From: Bifidobacteriaceae bacterium | GTDB taxonomy: Bacteria; Actinomycetota; Actinomycetes; Actinomycetales; WQXJ01 | NCBI GenBank assembly: GCA_031279575.1 | Contig: JAITIG010000172.1 | Coordinates: 1-12,418, forward strand | Length of the DNA: 12,418 bases | Direction of reading: 5' to 3' | Shown: positions 1 to 6,130 of the stretch, in pieces | How the letters are laid out: each line of letters opens with the position of its first letter | Position numbering within the stretch: position 1 is the stretch's first letter | Program-made: the position numbers and the translations under genes | The notes under the pieces: model-generated | Told to the model about the DNA's origin: nothing | Databases searched by the model: none | What the model saw: only the letters and a program-made list of their open reading frames with translations

Positions 1-705
1 CCCGGCGCCGTAGTAGCTGCCGGCGGCGTTTACCGTGCCGCCAGCGATGGCGATGGAGCCACCAGCTTGGCCGTTGCCCCCGCCGATGCCGGCGCCATCC
101 GTGCCGACACTCGTGTTGGCGGCGTTGAGGACGCCTTCGGCGGAGCCGTCGCCGGCTGCGCTCGTGATCTTGATTGCCGAGCCCTTCGGGGCGTTCAAGG
201 CGGCGCCTTTGCCGCTAGACAGCAGTGTGTTGGCGCCGGAGATCTTGAGCGCGACCGTGGAGCCTGTGATATCGAAGGCGGAGGCGCCAGCCAGGCTCGT
301 GGCGTCGATGCTGGCGTTGTCGAGGGTCACGGTGGCTGTGGCGGAACTGCTCACCACGACCCGGTTGGTTGCGGTGGCGCCGGTCACGGTCACCTCCGCG
401 CTGCCGTCGATGGTGAACACGCCGCCGGCGTAAGACCAACCGTCCCCACTCGGGGTCGCCGAATCCGACAGGTCGATCACCGCGCCGCCGCTGTCCGCCG
501 CGGCCGGGTGGGGGAGCAGCGCGGTCAGGCCGGCCACCACCGCCAAAGCCAAACCGGCGTGGCCCGCCCGCCGCAGGCCACGCCCCGCGCGGGCGGGCAG
601 GCGGCATCGTCCAGCGGGCGGGCCGGCTGGGTCAGGGCCGGTGGCGGCGCCCAGGAGCGTCCCAAACCTGGTTTTGCTGGCGCTGTTCGCCCTGTTGGTT
701 GTCAT
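1..705 (-). CDS. Secreted beta-helix carbohydrate-binding protein, partial (C-terminus off the left edge)
   Basis: The frame is open from ATG at 705 to the window edge, giving 235 residues. An AAGGG ribosome site lies at 715-719, 9 nt before the ATG. No in-frame ATG or GTG follows before residue 56. A hydrophobic stretch at about residues 51-64, then PHPAAA-DS near residue 70, looks like a signal peptide, although its preceding N-region of about 50 residues is unusually long. The mature part is Gly/Ala/Ser/Thr-rich with short alternating beta-strands (VTVTGATATN, ATVTLDNASI, VALKISGANT) and ends in GAGIGGG...GGSIAIAGGTVNA. That pattern is typical of the secreted carbohydrate-binding beta-helix family of Cthe_2159, whose founder binds pectic polysaccharide. 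I infer an extracellular or wall-associated polysaccharide-binding role; the cargo domain and any anchor lie outside the window. A generic repeat-rich adhesin is the main alternative. It is downstream of, and on the same strand as, the flavoprotein at 1018-2766, but the 312-nt gap argues for separate transcription. Confidence 0.72.
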   Translation of the reverse strand, partial: MTTNRANSASKTRFGTLLGAATGPDPAGPPAGRCRLPARAGRGLRRAGHAGLALAVVAGLTALLPHPAAADSGGAVIDLSDSATPSGDGWSYAGGVFTIDGSAEVTVTGATATNRVVVSSSATATVTLDNASIDATSLAGASAFDITGSTVALKISGANTLLSSGKGAALNAPKGSAIKITSAAGDGSAEGVLNAANTSVGTDGAGIGGGNGQAGGSIAIAGGTVNAAGSYYGAG

Positions 706-795
706 CGCGGTTGGCCCTTCTGGTCTGCGCGCGGCCCCTGGCGCGCCGGCGCCGCATCCCGGCATTGGCGCGGCGGCCGATCTGAGCCAGGGGAT

Positions 796-823
796 TATGG
801 GGTCGATTATTCCACTGTTCAGG
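796..823 (-). promoter_or_regulatory. Candidate promoter for the secreted carbohydrate-binding protein
   Basis: Read on the minus strand, TGAACA (818-823, 4/6 to TTGACA) is followed by a 16-nt spacer and CATAAT (796-801, 5/6 to TATAAT). It sits in the only AT-rich patch of the gap and would give a leader of about 80 nt before the ATG at 705. It is a match by eye only. Confidence 0.33.
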
Positions 824-872
824 GCGGGCGGGTTTCCCGGCGGGCCGCGCCAAGGCCCGCCGGCGGCTCGGA

Positions 873-903
873 CCTGGGCCGACAGCCGCGCTATTGGCCC
901 AGG
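873..903 (-). terminator. Candidate stem-loop downstream of the first flavoprotein gene
   Basis: CCTGGGCC (873-880) and GGCCCAGG (896-903) form a perfect 8-bp inverted repeat around a 15-nt loop, about 115 nt past the stop codon at 1018. There is no U-tract, which is common for actinobacterial terminators but also weakens the call. It could equally be a regulatory palindrome or chance in GC-rich DNA. Confidence 0.28.
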
Positions 904-960
904 CCCGAGGCTCAGGCGCGCCCCGCCCGAGATGCCCCCCGATGCCGCATGGGGCAGTGC

Positions 961-1012
961 GCGCCACCCGCCGCCACCCGCCGCCGGACGGCATCGGACG
1001 GCGCCGGACGGC
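961..1012. repeat. Tandem array with a 10-bp period next to the flavoprotein stop codon
   Basis: Five consecutive 10-bp units can be aligned. Two end in CGCCACCCG (962-970 and 972-980). Three later units carry CGGACGGC, at 985-992, 995-1002 and 1005-1012. The array ends 5 nt before the stop triplet of the minus-strand flavoprotein. The period matches one DNA helical turn. Function is unknown. Confidence 0.6.
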
Positions 1013-1017
1013 TGGGG

Positions 1018-2766
1018 TCAGAACTCCTGGCCGGTTGCGCTCAGGCCTGCCAGGTAGCCGGTCACCACGGCGCGGCCCAGGCTCATGCCGGGGATCACCA
1101 TGGGGTGCTCGAGGCCGCCAAACCAGTTGCCGGAGTTGTTGCCGGCCGCGTACAGGCCGGGGATGACATTGCGCTGCTTGTCGATGACCTCCATCTTGTC
1201 GTTGATGACCAGGCCGCCCAGGGCGCACAGCAGGCAGGCCTGGCGCAGGATGGCGTAGAACGGGGGCTTGACGATGGCCGTCAAACGGTCCGCCTGCTTG
1301 CCGAAGTCAAGGTCCTGGCCCAGGTCCACCAACTCGTTGTAGCGGGCAACCGTGGCCTGGAGGGCCTCGGCGGGCACTTCCATGGCGGCCGCCAACTCCT
1401 CGATGGTCTCGCCCTGGTAGACGTAGCCCTTGGCGATGGCGTCGTCGATGTAGGCCATCCCGAAGCCCGGGAAGGGCCCGTTCTTCTGGTTGCCCTGCCC
1501 CATCTTGCCGGCCAGCACGTCCTCGGCGTAGTTGCCGTCGAAAACCTGGTAGTGGATCAGGTCCGGCTGCATCATGTCTTGGGCGTAGAGCTGGCCATAG
1601 GAGGCGTCCTCGTTGCAGAAGCGCTCGCCCAGGGTGTTGACGTAGAGCCAGGGGCAGCCGGAGCCGGCGATGTTGTGGGCCGGGGCGACGCCCGGGTCGT
1701 AGTGCATGTTGCCGGCGTGGGGGGACTTTTGGATGTCGGCCCCAACCCACAGGCCCATCAGGTGCCCGTCGCCGGTGTTGCCGTCGCGCGAGTAGGACAC
1801 CCTCATGCCCTCGATGTGCGGCATGTACTCGGCCCGCATGGCCTCGTTGTGGCCGTAGTCGCCGGCCGCCAAGATGACCCCTTTGGCGGCCGTGCATTTG
1901 ATGTAGCTGCCGTCTTCCTTCTGCGCGATGACGGCGCTGACGCGGCCTGTGCCGTCACCGTCGCGCACCAGTTGGACCGCGGGGGTGTTGAAGTACACCT
2001 GGGCGCCGTTCTTGACCGCCTGGTTCAAGATGATGTCCGTGATGCGGTCCATGTGGCCGATCCCGTCGGATTCGGTCTCCTCCGGGTCCATCGCGCCCAT
2101 CACAATGCCGCCGGAATAGGCGAAGTTCCACGGGTCGGGGTAGACGGTGCCGTAGCCTGGGTCGTACATGTAGAAGGCTGGCAGGCCTGGCGAATCGTCG
2201 GAGTCGATGGCGTCGCAGATGCGGTCGAGCGCCACGCCGGAGAACTGCGCCCAGCGATGCACCAGTTTGCGGTCGCTGCGGTACTCGCTTTCCCGCATCC
2301 AGCGGTTGATCTCCTCTTCGACGTCGAAGTCGGCTTCCGGCCCGAGGTCTTTTTGCAGGCGGGTGCCGTAGCCGGCGATGCCGCCGCCGTGGCAGAAGGC
2401 CTTCTCATACTTTTGGAACACCACCACGCTAGAAGTGGCCTCCGAGGCCGACCAGGCGGCGTTGCAGCCCGCCATCCCGGCGCCCACCACCACGACATCG
2501 GCCGCGATGGTCTCGGCGATGTCCGCCTCGGCGATGGGCTCGGGCGGGGCTTTGTAGTCGCCGCCGCCGCCCCCGCCCGCGCCGGGAGACCCGGAGGTCC
2601 CGCCGGAGGGGGTTTGCGGTGTGCAGGCGGCCAGCGAGGCCGCGCCGATGGTGGCGGCGGCGACGCTGCCGAACCCGAGGAACCGGCGCCGGGTCAGCTT
2701 CAGCCTCTCGGCGCGCTCCGCCCAGCGCGCGGGGGAGTCGTCTTGGTGCAGATTGTTTTGGTCCAT
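1018..2766 (-). CDS. Tat-exported lipoprotein flavoprotein, fumarate-reductase/succinate-dehydrogenase-like FAD oxidoreductase
   Basis: The protein has 582 residues. I choose ATG at 2766 because AAGGGA lies 5-6 nt upstream; a longer frame to TTG 2856 lacks a ribosome site. The N-terminus has a twin-arginine motif TRRRFLG (residues 25-31), a hydrophobic stretch and a lipobox LAAC with Cys48, so the enzyme should be Tat-exported and lipid-anchored on the outer membrane face. A Gly-rich linker (about 54-70) leads to the FAD Rossmann motif GAGMAG (95-100). ERFCNEDASY (381-390) and a C-terminal GLYAAGNNSGNWFGG (537-551) are typical of the flavoprotein-subunit family. No CXXCH heme motif or FMN-binding domain is present. 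By recalled alignment to Shewanella fumarate reductase, the substrate His and the two key Arg are not conserved, so fumarate is an unlikely substrate; a substituted enoate or 3-oxo-type acceptor is possible. It lies 146 nt downstream of the MFS gene on the same strand, so they may be co-transcribed. Confidence 0.88.
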   Translation of the reverse strand: MDQNNLHQDDSPARWAERAERLKLTRRRFLGFGSVAAATIGAASLAACTPQTPSGGTSGSPGAGGGGGGDYKAPPEPIAEADIAETIAADVVVVGAGMAGCNAAWSASEATSSVVVFQKYEKAFCHGGGIAGYGTRLQKDLGPEADFDVEEEINRWMRESEYRSDRKLVHRWAQFSGVALDRICDAIDSDDSPGLPAFYMYDPGYGTVYPDPWNFAYSGGIVMGAMDPEETESDGIGHMDRITDIILNQAVKNGAQVYFNTPAVQLVRDGDGTGRVSAVIAQKEDGSYIKCTAAKGVILAAGDYGHNEAMRAEYMPHIEGMRVSYSRDGNTGDGHLMGLWVGADIQKSPHAGNMHYDPGVAPAHNIAGSGCPWLYVNTLGERFCNEDASYGQLYAQDMMQPDLIHYQVFDGNYAEDVLAGKMGQGNQKNGPFPGFGMAYIDDAIAKGYVYQGETIEELAAAMEVPAEALQATVARYNELVDLGQDLDFGKQADRLTAIVKPPFYAILRQACLLCALGGLVINDKMEVIDKQRNVIPGLYAAGNNSGNWFGGLEHPMVIPGMSLGRAVVTGYLAGLSATGQEF

Positions 2767-2850
2767 GATTGTCCCTTCGGTTGCGGGGCCGGCGACGGTG
2801 CCGGCTGTGTCCCGTTGGTTTGGCGAGGTGGTCGCCATAGTGGGGAGGCG

Positions 2851-2879
2851 GCTCAATGCAACACTATGGTCCGTGTCAA
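2851..2879 (-). promoter_or_regulatory. Candidate promoter upstream of the first flavoprotein gene
   Basis: A perfect TTGACA -35 hexamer lies at 2874-2879 on the minus strand, about 108 nt upstream of the ATG at 2766. No good -10 box is found 16-18 nt downstream (TTGAGC is the best placed), so an activator would be needed if this is used. ACAC and GTGT half-sites flank an 8-nt centre here and could be part of an operator. Confidence 0.3.
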
Positions 2880-2912
2880 TAGGGCCGAGTCCGCCGCCGG
2901 CTGGGTTGGGGG

Positions 2913-4163
2913 TTACCGGGTGGCGGTCATTTGGCGGGCGCTGCGGGCCACGGGGCGGGCCGAGGCCAGGGCCAAGGCGGTGCCGAGCAGGCCGGCCGCC
3001 GCCATGGCGGCGAAGCCCGCCCGGTAGCCGACCTGGTCGATCAGCTGCCCCGCCAGCGAGGCCCCCACCGAGACCCCGACGCCGACCGCCGTGCCCACCC
3101 AGGCCAGGCCCTCGGTCAGGCGGTGCAGCGGCACCAGGGACTGCATCAGGGCGTTGAGGTTGATCATGGTGGGGGCGACGGCCAGCCCGGCCGCGAAGCC
3201 GACCAAGCTGAGGCTCAGCGGGCTGCCGGCGAACAAAATCGCCACGCAGGCCACCGAGAGCAGCCCAAGGCAGATCACCCAGCGGCGGGCCACCGAGCTA
3301 ACCCAGTTGCGCGTCCCGTAGGCCAGCCCGCCTGCCGCCGAGCCGAGCGAGAACGCCCCCAGCGCCACCCCCGAAAGCTGCTTGACGCCCCAGGCCTCGG
3401 TCGCCGCCACCACGGTCACATCGCAGGCCCCGAACAGCGCGCCGACCATCGCGGTCACCAGCGCCACCGCCGCCACGCCGGGAAACAGCAGGATCAGCCC
3501 GCGCCGCCCGCGTGGCCCAGGCGCTCCGCCGCCTTGCGGCTGGACGGCGCCGCGCGCCGCCTTGGCGTCCAACACCGGCGGTTCGGTGGCCCGCAGGGAG
3601 TAGAACCAGAGCGCCCCGCCCGCCCCCAGGATGACCGGCGCGACCAGCCCGGCGCTGGGCGCGACCTGCGTCGCCAGGAAGGTGGCCGCGACCGGGCCGA
3701 TGACGAAGCAGAGCTCGTCAAGGGTCGACTCGAGCGCGAAAGCGGTGTGCAGCTGGCGGGGGCTGCGCACCACCAGGTGCCAGCGGGCGCGGACCATGGC
3801 GCCGGGCGCCCCGCCGGTCGCCCCCGAGATGATGGCGGGGGCGAACAGCATCCAGGCGGGGGTCCGCAACGCGCCCAAGGCCACCATCACAGCCAGGGTG
3901 GCGGCCGAGGCCAGGGCGGCGGGCAGCATCACCCGCCGCTGCCCGAAGCGGTCCACCAGGTGCGACAAGACGGCGGTGCCGACCGCCCAGGCGATGACGT
4001 TGGAGGCTGAGATCGCCCCCGCCAGCCCGTAGGAGCGGTAGATTCCCGAGACCATCATGACGGTGCCGATCCCGGTCATCGCCCCGCCGCCGCGCGCCAC
4101 CAGCGCGGCCGCGCAAAACGCGGCCGCCCCGGGGATCTTCAGCAGATCCAGATAGGCGCGCAC
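2913..4163 (-). CDS. MFS family transporter
   Basis: The protein has 416 residues from GTG at 4163, with about 12 hydrophobic segments in two halves split by a hydrophilic loop near residues 200-222 (AARGAVQPQGGGAPGPRGRRG). The loop after TM2 carries HLVDRFGQRRV, matching MFS motif A. ALESTLDELCFVIGP around residue 145 is typical of an actinobacterial MFS branch. It is an inner-membrane carrier; substrate and direction cannot be read from sequence. There is no Shine-Dalgarno sequence before the GTG. Instead TATGAT lies 9 nt upstream, suggesting a leaderless or nearly leaderless mRNA. Starting at Met29 would cut into the first membrane helix, so the GTG fits better. It is divergent from the second flavoprotein gene and upstream of the first, so uptake of a substrate or export of a product for those enzymes is the natural inference. 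Confidence 0.87.
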   Translation of the reverse strand: MRAYLDLLKIPGAAAFCAAALVARGGGAMTGIGTVMMVSGIYRSYGLAGAISASNVIAWAVGTAVLSHLVDRFGQRRVMLPAALASAATLAVMVALGALRTPAWMLFAPAIISGATGGAPGAMVRARWHLVVRSPRQLHTAFALESTLDELCFVIGPVAATFLATQVAPSAGLVAPVILGAGGALWFYSLRATEPPVLDAKAARGAVQPQGGGAPGPRGRRGLILLFPGVAAVALVTAMVGALFGACDVTVVAATEAWGVKQLSGVALGAFSLGSAAGGLAYGTRNWVSSVARRWVICLGLLSVACVAILFAGSPLSLSLVGFAAGLAVAPTMINLNALMQSLVPLHRLTEGLAWVGTAVGVGVSVGASLAGQLIDQVGYRAGFAAMAAAGLLGTALALASARPVARSARQMTATR

Positions 4164-4172
4164 AAACGAACC

Positions 4173-4178
4173 ATCATA
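4173..4178 (-). promoter_or_regulatory. -10 box of the MFS gene, possible leaderless start
   Basis: TATGAT (5/6 to TATAAT) on the minus strand is followed by 9 nt and then the GTG start at 4163. No -35 hexamer is recognisable in the GC-only stretch upstream, and no ribosome site lies between box and start. Confidence 0.4.
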
Positions 4179-4204
4179 CGGCCCCCGCCCCGCCGCCGCC
4201 CGCC

Positions 4205-4229
4205 GCCCGGCGCCGACCGCCCGGCGCCG
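4205..4229. repeat. Direct repeat containing two 8-bp palindromes in the divergent promoter region
   Basis: GCCCGGCGCCG occurs at 4205-4215 and again at 4219-4229, a 14-bp period. Each copy contains the palindrome CGGCGCCG. It lies upstream of the MFS -10 box and could be an operator, but such GC-only words also arise by composition. Confidence 0.4.
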
Positions 4230-4266
4230 GCGGGGGGCGCGGTTGCGCCAGCACCAGCAGAATCAT

Positions 4267-4310
4267 CCCTTTGGACGACGCCGAAGCCTGATTTGAGCCC
4301 TTCAGACGAC
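4267..4310. repeat. Imperfect 13-bp direct repeat spaced three helical turns
   Basis: CCCTTTGGACGAC (4267-4279) and CCCTTCAGACGAC (4298-4310) match at 11 of 13 positions, with starts 31 bp apart. That places both copies on the same DNA face, as tandem regulator sites often are. They lie between the MFS gene and the second flavoprotein gene. No regulator is assigned; the nearby LuxR-type protein is a candidate. Confidence 0.4.
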
Positions 4311-4358
4311 CGACCGCCCGGGGGCGCGGCTGCCAGGCTGGTGCCCAATCTCGGCAAA

Positions 4359-4379
4359 CGTCCGCCGCCTGGGCGGACG
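4359..4379 (+). promoter_or_regulatory. Perfect 8-bp inverted repeat just before the ribosome site of the second flavoprotein gene
   Basis: CGTCCGCC (4359-4366) and GGCGGACG (4372-4379) flank a 5-nt centre. In RNA it would be a strong stem-loop ending 6 nt before the Shine-Dalgarno; in DNA it could be an operator for a dimeric regulator. Confidence 0.5.
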
Positions 4380-4380
4380 C

Positions 4381-4397
4381 CATCCAAAGGAGGATGA
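4381..4397 (+). promoter_or_regulatory. Ribosome site of the second flavoprotein gene, inside alternative RNA structures
   Basis: AAAGGAGG at 4386-4393 is a near-ideal Shine-Dalgarno. It abuts ATG 4394 with no spacing but lies 6 nt before ATG 4400, so 4400 is the real start. The site can form a local hairpin (CATCC 4381-4385 with GGATG 4392-4396) that leaves AAAGGA in the loop. Alternatively it can pair over 13 bp, with a 2-nt bulge, with TCATCCCTTTGGA at 4263-4275. Confidence 0.65.
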
Positions 4398-4399
4398 CA

Positions 4400-6091
4400 A
4401 TGGGGCAAGTATCACGCAGGCAACTTCTGCAAGGCGCCGCGCTGGCCGGCGCGGGAATCCTGGGGGCAGGCGCGTTGGCGGCCTGCTCGCCGCTAAGCGC
4501 CGACGAGGCGGACGGGACCAGCCCCGCCGGCGGCGACGGCAGCGGCGCGACGCCGGATCTGACCGGCCGCGGCGACATCGGCCTGGTCAAAGACGCCGAG
4601 CAGACCGAGGACGCCGATATTGTGGTGGTCGGCTCGGGCATCGGCGGCTTCACGGCCTCGATGATCGCCAAAGAGCAGGCGCCTGAGGCGAGCGTGCTGA
4701 TGCTGGAGAAGAACCAGGGCCTGGGCGGCAGCACCAACTTCGCCGAGTGCAACGGGCCCGCCGCCAACGTAGAGGAGCACGAGGCCCACCTCCAAGGGAT
4801 GCAGCGGGCCGCCAACACCGGCTACATCGCCAACACCTTGCTGCACTACGAGCGCGTGCGCGAGCAGGGCGACAACGCCGACTGGCTGTTCCAGAAGCAC
4901 GGCGTGGTCTACGAGCAGCCAGGCCCGGGGCCCTACTTCTACCAGGGCGGCAACGGCGCCAGCGCCATCGAGCATCTGACGCCCCAGGCCGAAGAGCTTG
5001 GGGTCGACATCCGCCGCGACGCCCGGGTGACCGCCTTGCTGACCAGCGACGAGCACACCGTGACCGGGGTGCAATACGAGACCAGCTCTGGCCAGGTGGT
5101 CCACGTCAACGCCAAGGCGGTCATCCTGGCCACGGGCGGGCTGTCGACCAACATGGAGCTGCTGAAGGAGTATTGCGGCCAGGAGGTCGTCCGGCTGACC
5201 GGCTGGGGGCAGGGCCAAGACGGCGACGGCCAGCTGCTAGTCGAGCAGACCGCGCACGGCCGGGCCAAGTACCTCTGCCTGGGCTCGCTGTTCAACAACA
5301 TCGGCGAGGGCGACAACGGCGGCAACACGGTGGCCTACGACTCCCCGCTGGGCGTGGCCTGCGCCATGCAGTACACCAACTTGTACATCAACCAGGACGG
5401 GCTGCGGTATTGCGACGAATCCTGCGCCGGCGCGGCCGGCACGGAGATCAGCGGCAAGCTGGTCGAAAGCCAGCCTTACGTGTTCTCCATCGCCGATGCC
5501 GCCCACCTGGCCAAATACGAGGCCGGCGGCTGCACCCGCCACTACTCCGGGTTCGCCGACAAGCTGGTGGGCAACCCCACCGACCTCCAGTCTGACCTGG
5601 AGCTCTACGCCGGCCAGGACTACTTCTTCAAGGCCGACACGCTCGAGGACCTGGCCGCGCAGATCAAAGCCAAGGTGCCCTACTTCGACGCCGACGCCTT
5701 CTTGGCCTCGATCGCGACCTACAACGCGTATGCCGAGGCGGGCGAGGATTTGGACTTCGCCAAGCCGGCCGAATTCATGTGGCCCGTGGCCGAGGCGCCG
5801 TTCTACGCCTTCCAACTGGTCTCCGGGGTGCTGAACACCTGCGGCGGCATCCGCATCAACACCGAGGCGCAGGTGGTGGACCCGCGCGGGCAGGTCATCG
5901 ACGGGCTTTACGCGGCCGGGGTTTGCTCCAGCGGCTGGGACGGGGAGATCTACGGCGGCGGCACCTGCCAGACGGTGGGCATGTGGGGCGGCAGCCGGGC
6001 GGCCCGGCACGCCATCGTACACAAGCTGGGCGGCAGTGTGGCGGCCGATTGGATGGGCACTGAGAAATCGATGGACCACCTGCCGCAGTGA
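4400..6091 (+). CDS. Tat-exported lipoprotein flavoprotein, second fumarate-reductase-like FAD oxidoreductase
   Basis: The protein has 563 residues from ATG 4400, a start fixed by the Shine-Dalgarno at 4386-4393. SRRQLLQ (residues 5-11), a hydrophobic stretch and LAAC with Cys29 make a Tat lipoprotein signal. An acidic/Gly linker leads to GSGIGG (78-83), the FAD dinucleotide motif, and LEKNQGLGGSTNFAECNG (102-119). The C-terminus has GGIRINTEAQVVDPRGQVIDG and LYAAGVCSSGWDGEIYGGGT, which close the FAD site. Where relatives usually read G-x-R-F-x-N-E, this one has GLRYCDESCAG (334-344). By recalled alignment the fumarate-binding His is Asn479 and the active-site Arg pair is absent, so a non-fumarate substrate is inferred. 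It is unusually Cys-rich, but lacks CXXCH heme sites and a covalent-FMN domain. It is only distantly similar to the flavoprotein at 1018-2766. It is divergent from the MFS gene and convergent with the LuxR-type gene 27 nt away. Confidence 0.9.
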   Translation: MGQVSRRQLLQGAALAGAGILGAGALAACSPLSADEADGTSPAGGDGSGATPDLTGRGDIGLVKDAEQTEDADIVVVGSGIGGFTASMIAKEQAPEASVLMLEKNQGLGGSTNFAECNGPAANVEEHEAHLQGMQRAANTGYIANTLLHYERVREQGDNADWLFQKHGVVYEQPGPGPYFYQGGNGASAIEHLTPQAEELGVDIRRDARVTALLTSDEHTVTGVQYETSSGQVVHVNAKAVILATGGLSTNMELLKEYCGQEVVRLTGWGQGQDGDGQLLVEQTAHGRAKYLCLGSLFNNIGEGDNGGNTVAYDSPLGVACAMQYTNLYINQDGLRYCDESCAGAAGTEISGKLVESQPYVFSIADAAHLAKYEAGGCTRHYSGFADKLVGNPTDLQSDLELYAGQDYFFKADTLEDLAAQIKAKVPYFDADAFLASIATYNAYAEAGEDLDFAKPAEFMWPVAEAPFYAFQLVSGVLNTCGGIRINTEAQVVDPRGQVIDGLYAAGVCSSGWDGEIYGGGTCQTVGMWGGSRAARHAIVHKLGGSVAADWMGTEKSMDHLPQ

Positions 6092-6113
6092 GGCGGCCTG
6101 GAGCCCGGGCGGG

Positions 6114-6130
6114 CGCCGCTAGGGGCGGCG
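6114..6130. terminator. Weak stem-loop between convergent flavoprotein and LuxR genes
   Basis: CGCCGC (6114-6119) and GCGGCG (6125-6130) form a 6-bp stem with a 5-nt loop that overlaps the LuxR stop codon. With only 27 nt between the two convergent stops, a shared terminator would have to sit here. There is no U-tract. Confidence 0.22.

Larger units (their letters stand above)
706..1017. other. 312-nt gap between two minus-strand genes
   Basis: I see no credible protein gene here. The stretch holds a candidate minus-strand promoter (796-823), an 8-bp inverted repeat (873-903) and a 10-bp-period repeat array (961-1012), each listed separately. A plus-strand frame beginning GTG at 641 has a hydrophobic start, but it lies antisense to the secreted protein and turns into low-complexity Pro/Arg/Gly sequence, so I do not call it. 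Confidence 0.6.

Noticed and set aside
641..1057. Plus frame with a hydrophobic, signal-like start
   Set aside because: It starts at GTG inside the antisense secreted gene, has no ribosome site, soon becomes low-complexity Pro/Arg, and overlaps the end of the first flavoprotein.
2767..2856. Longer N-terminus for the first flavoprotein
   Set aside because: TTG 2856 and ATG 2838 lack ribosome sites, and the Tat signal does not need the extra residues.
67..3027. 986-codon open frame on plus
   Set aside because: It lies antisense to the secreted protein, the first flavoprotein and the end of the MFS gene. It has Gly/Arg/Ala/Val-biased composition without domains and is a by-product of GC-rich third positions.
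4394..4399. ATG 4394 as the start of the second flavoprotein
   Set aside because: It touches the Shine-Dalgarno with no spacing; ATG 4400 has a 6-nt spacing.
1018..6091. Heme or FMN-binding domains in the flavoproteins
   Set aside because: CLLC near residue 511 of the first flavoprotein lacks the following His; no CXXCH or flavinylation motif is present in either.
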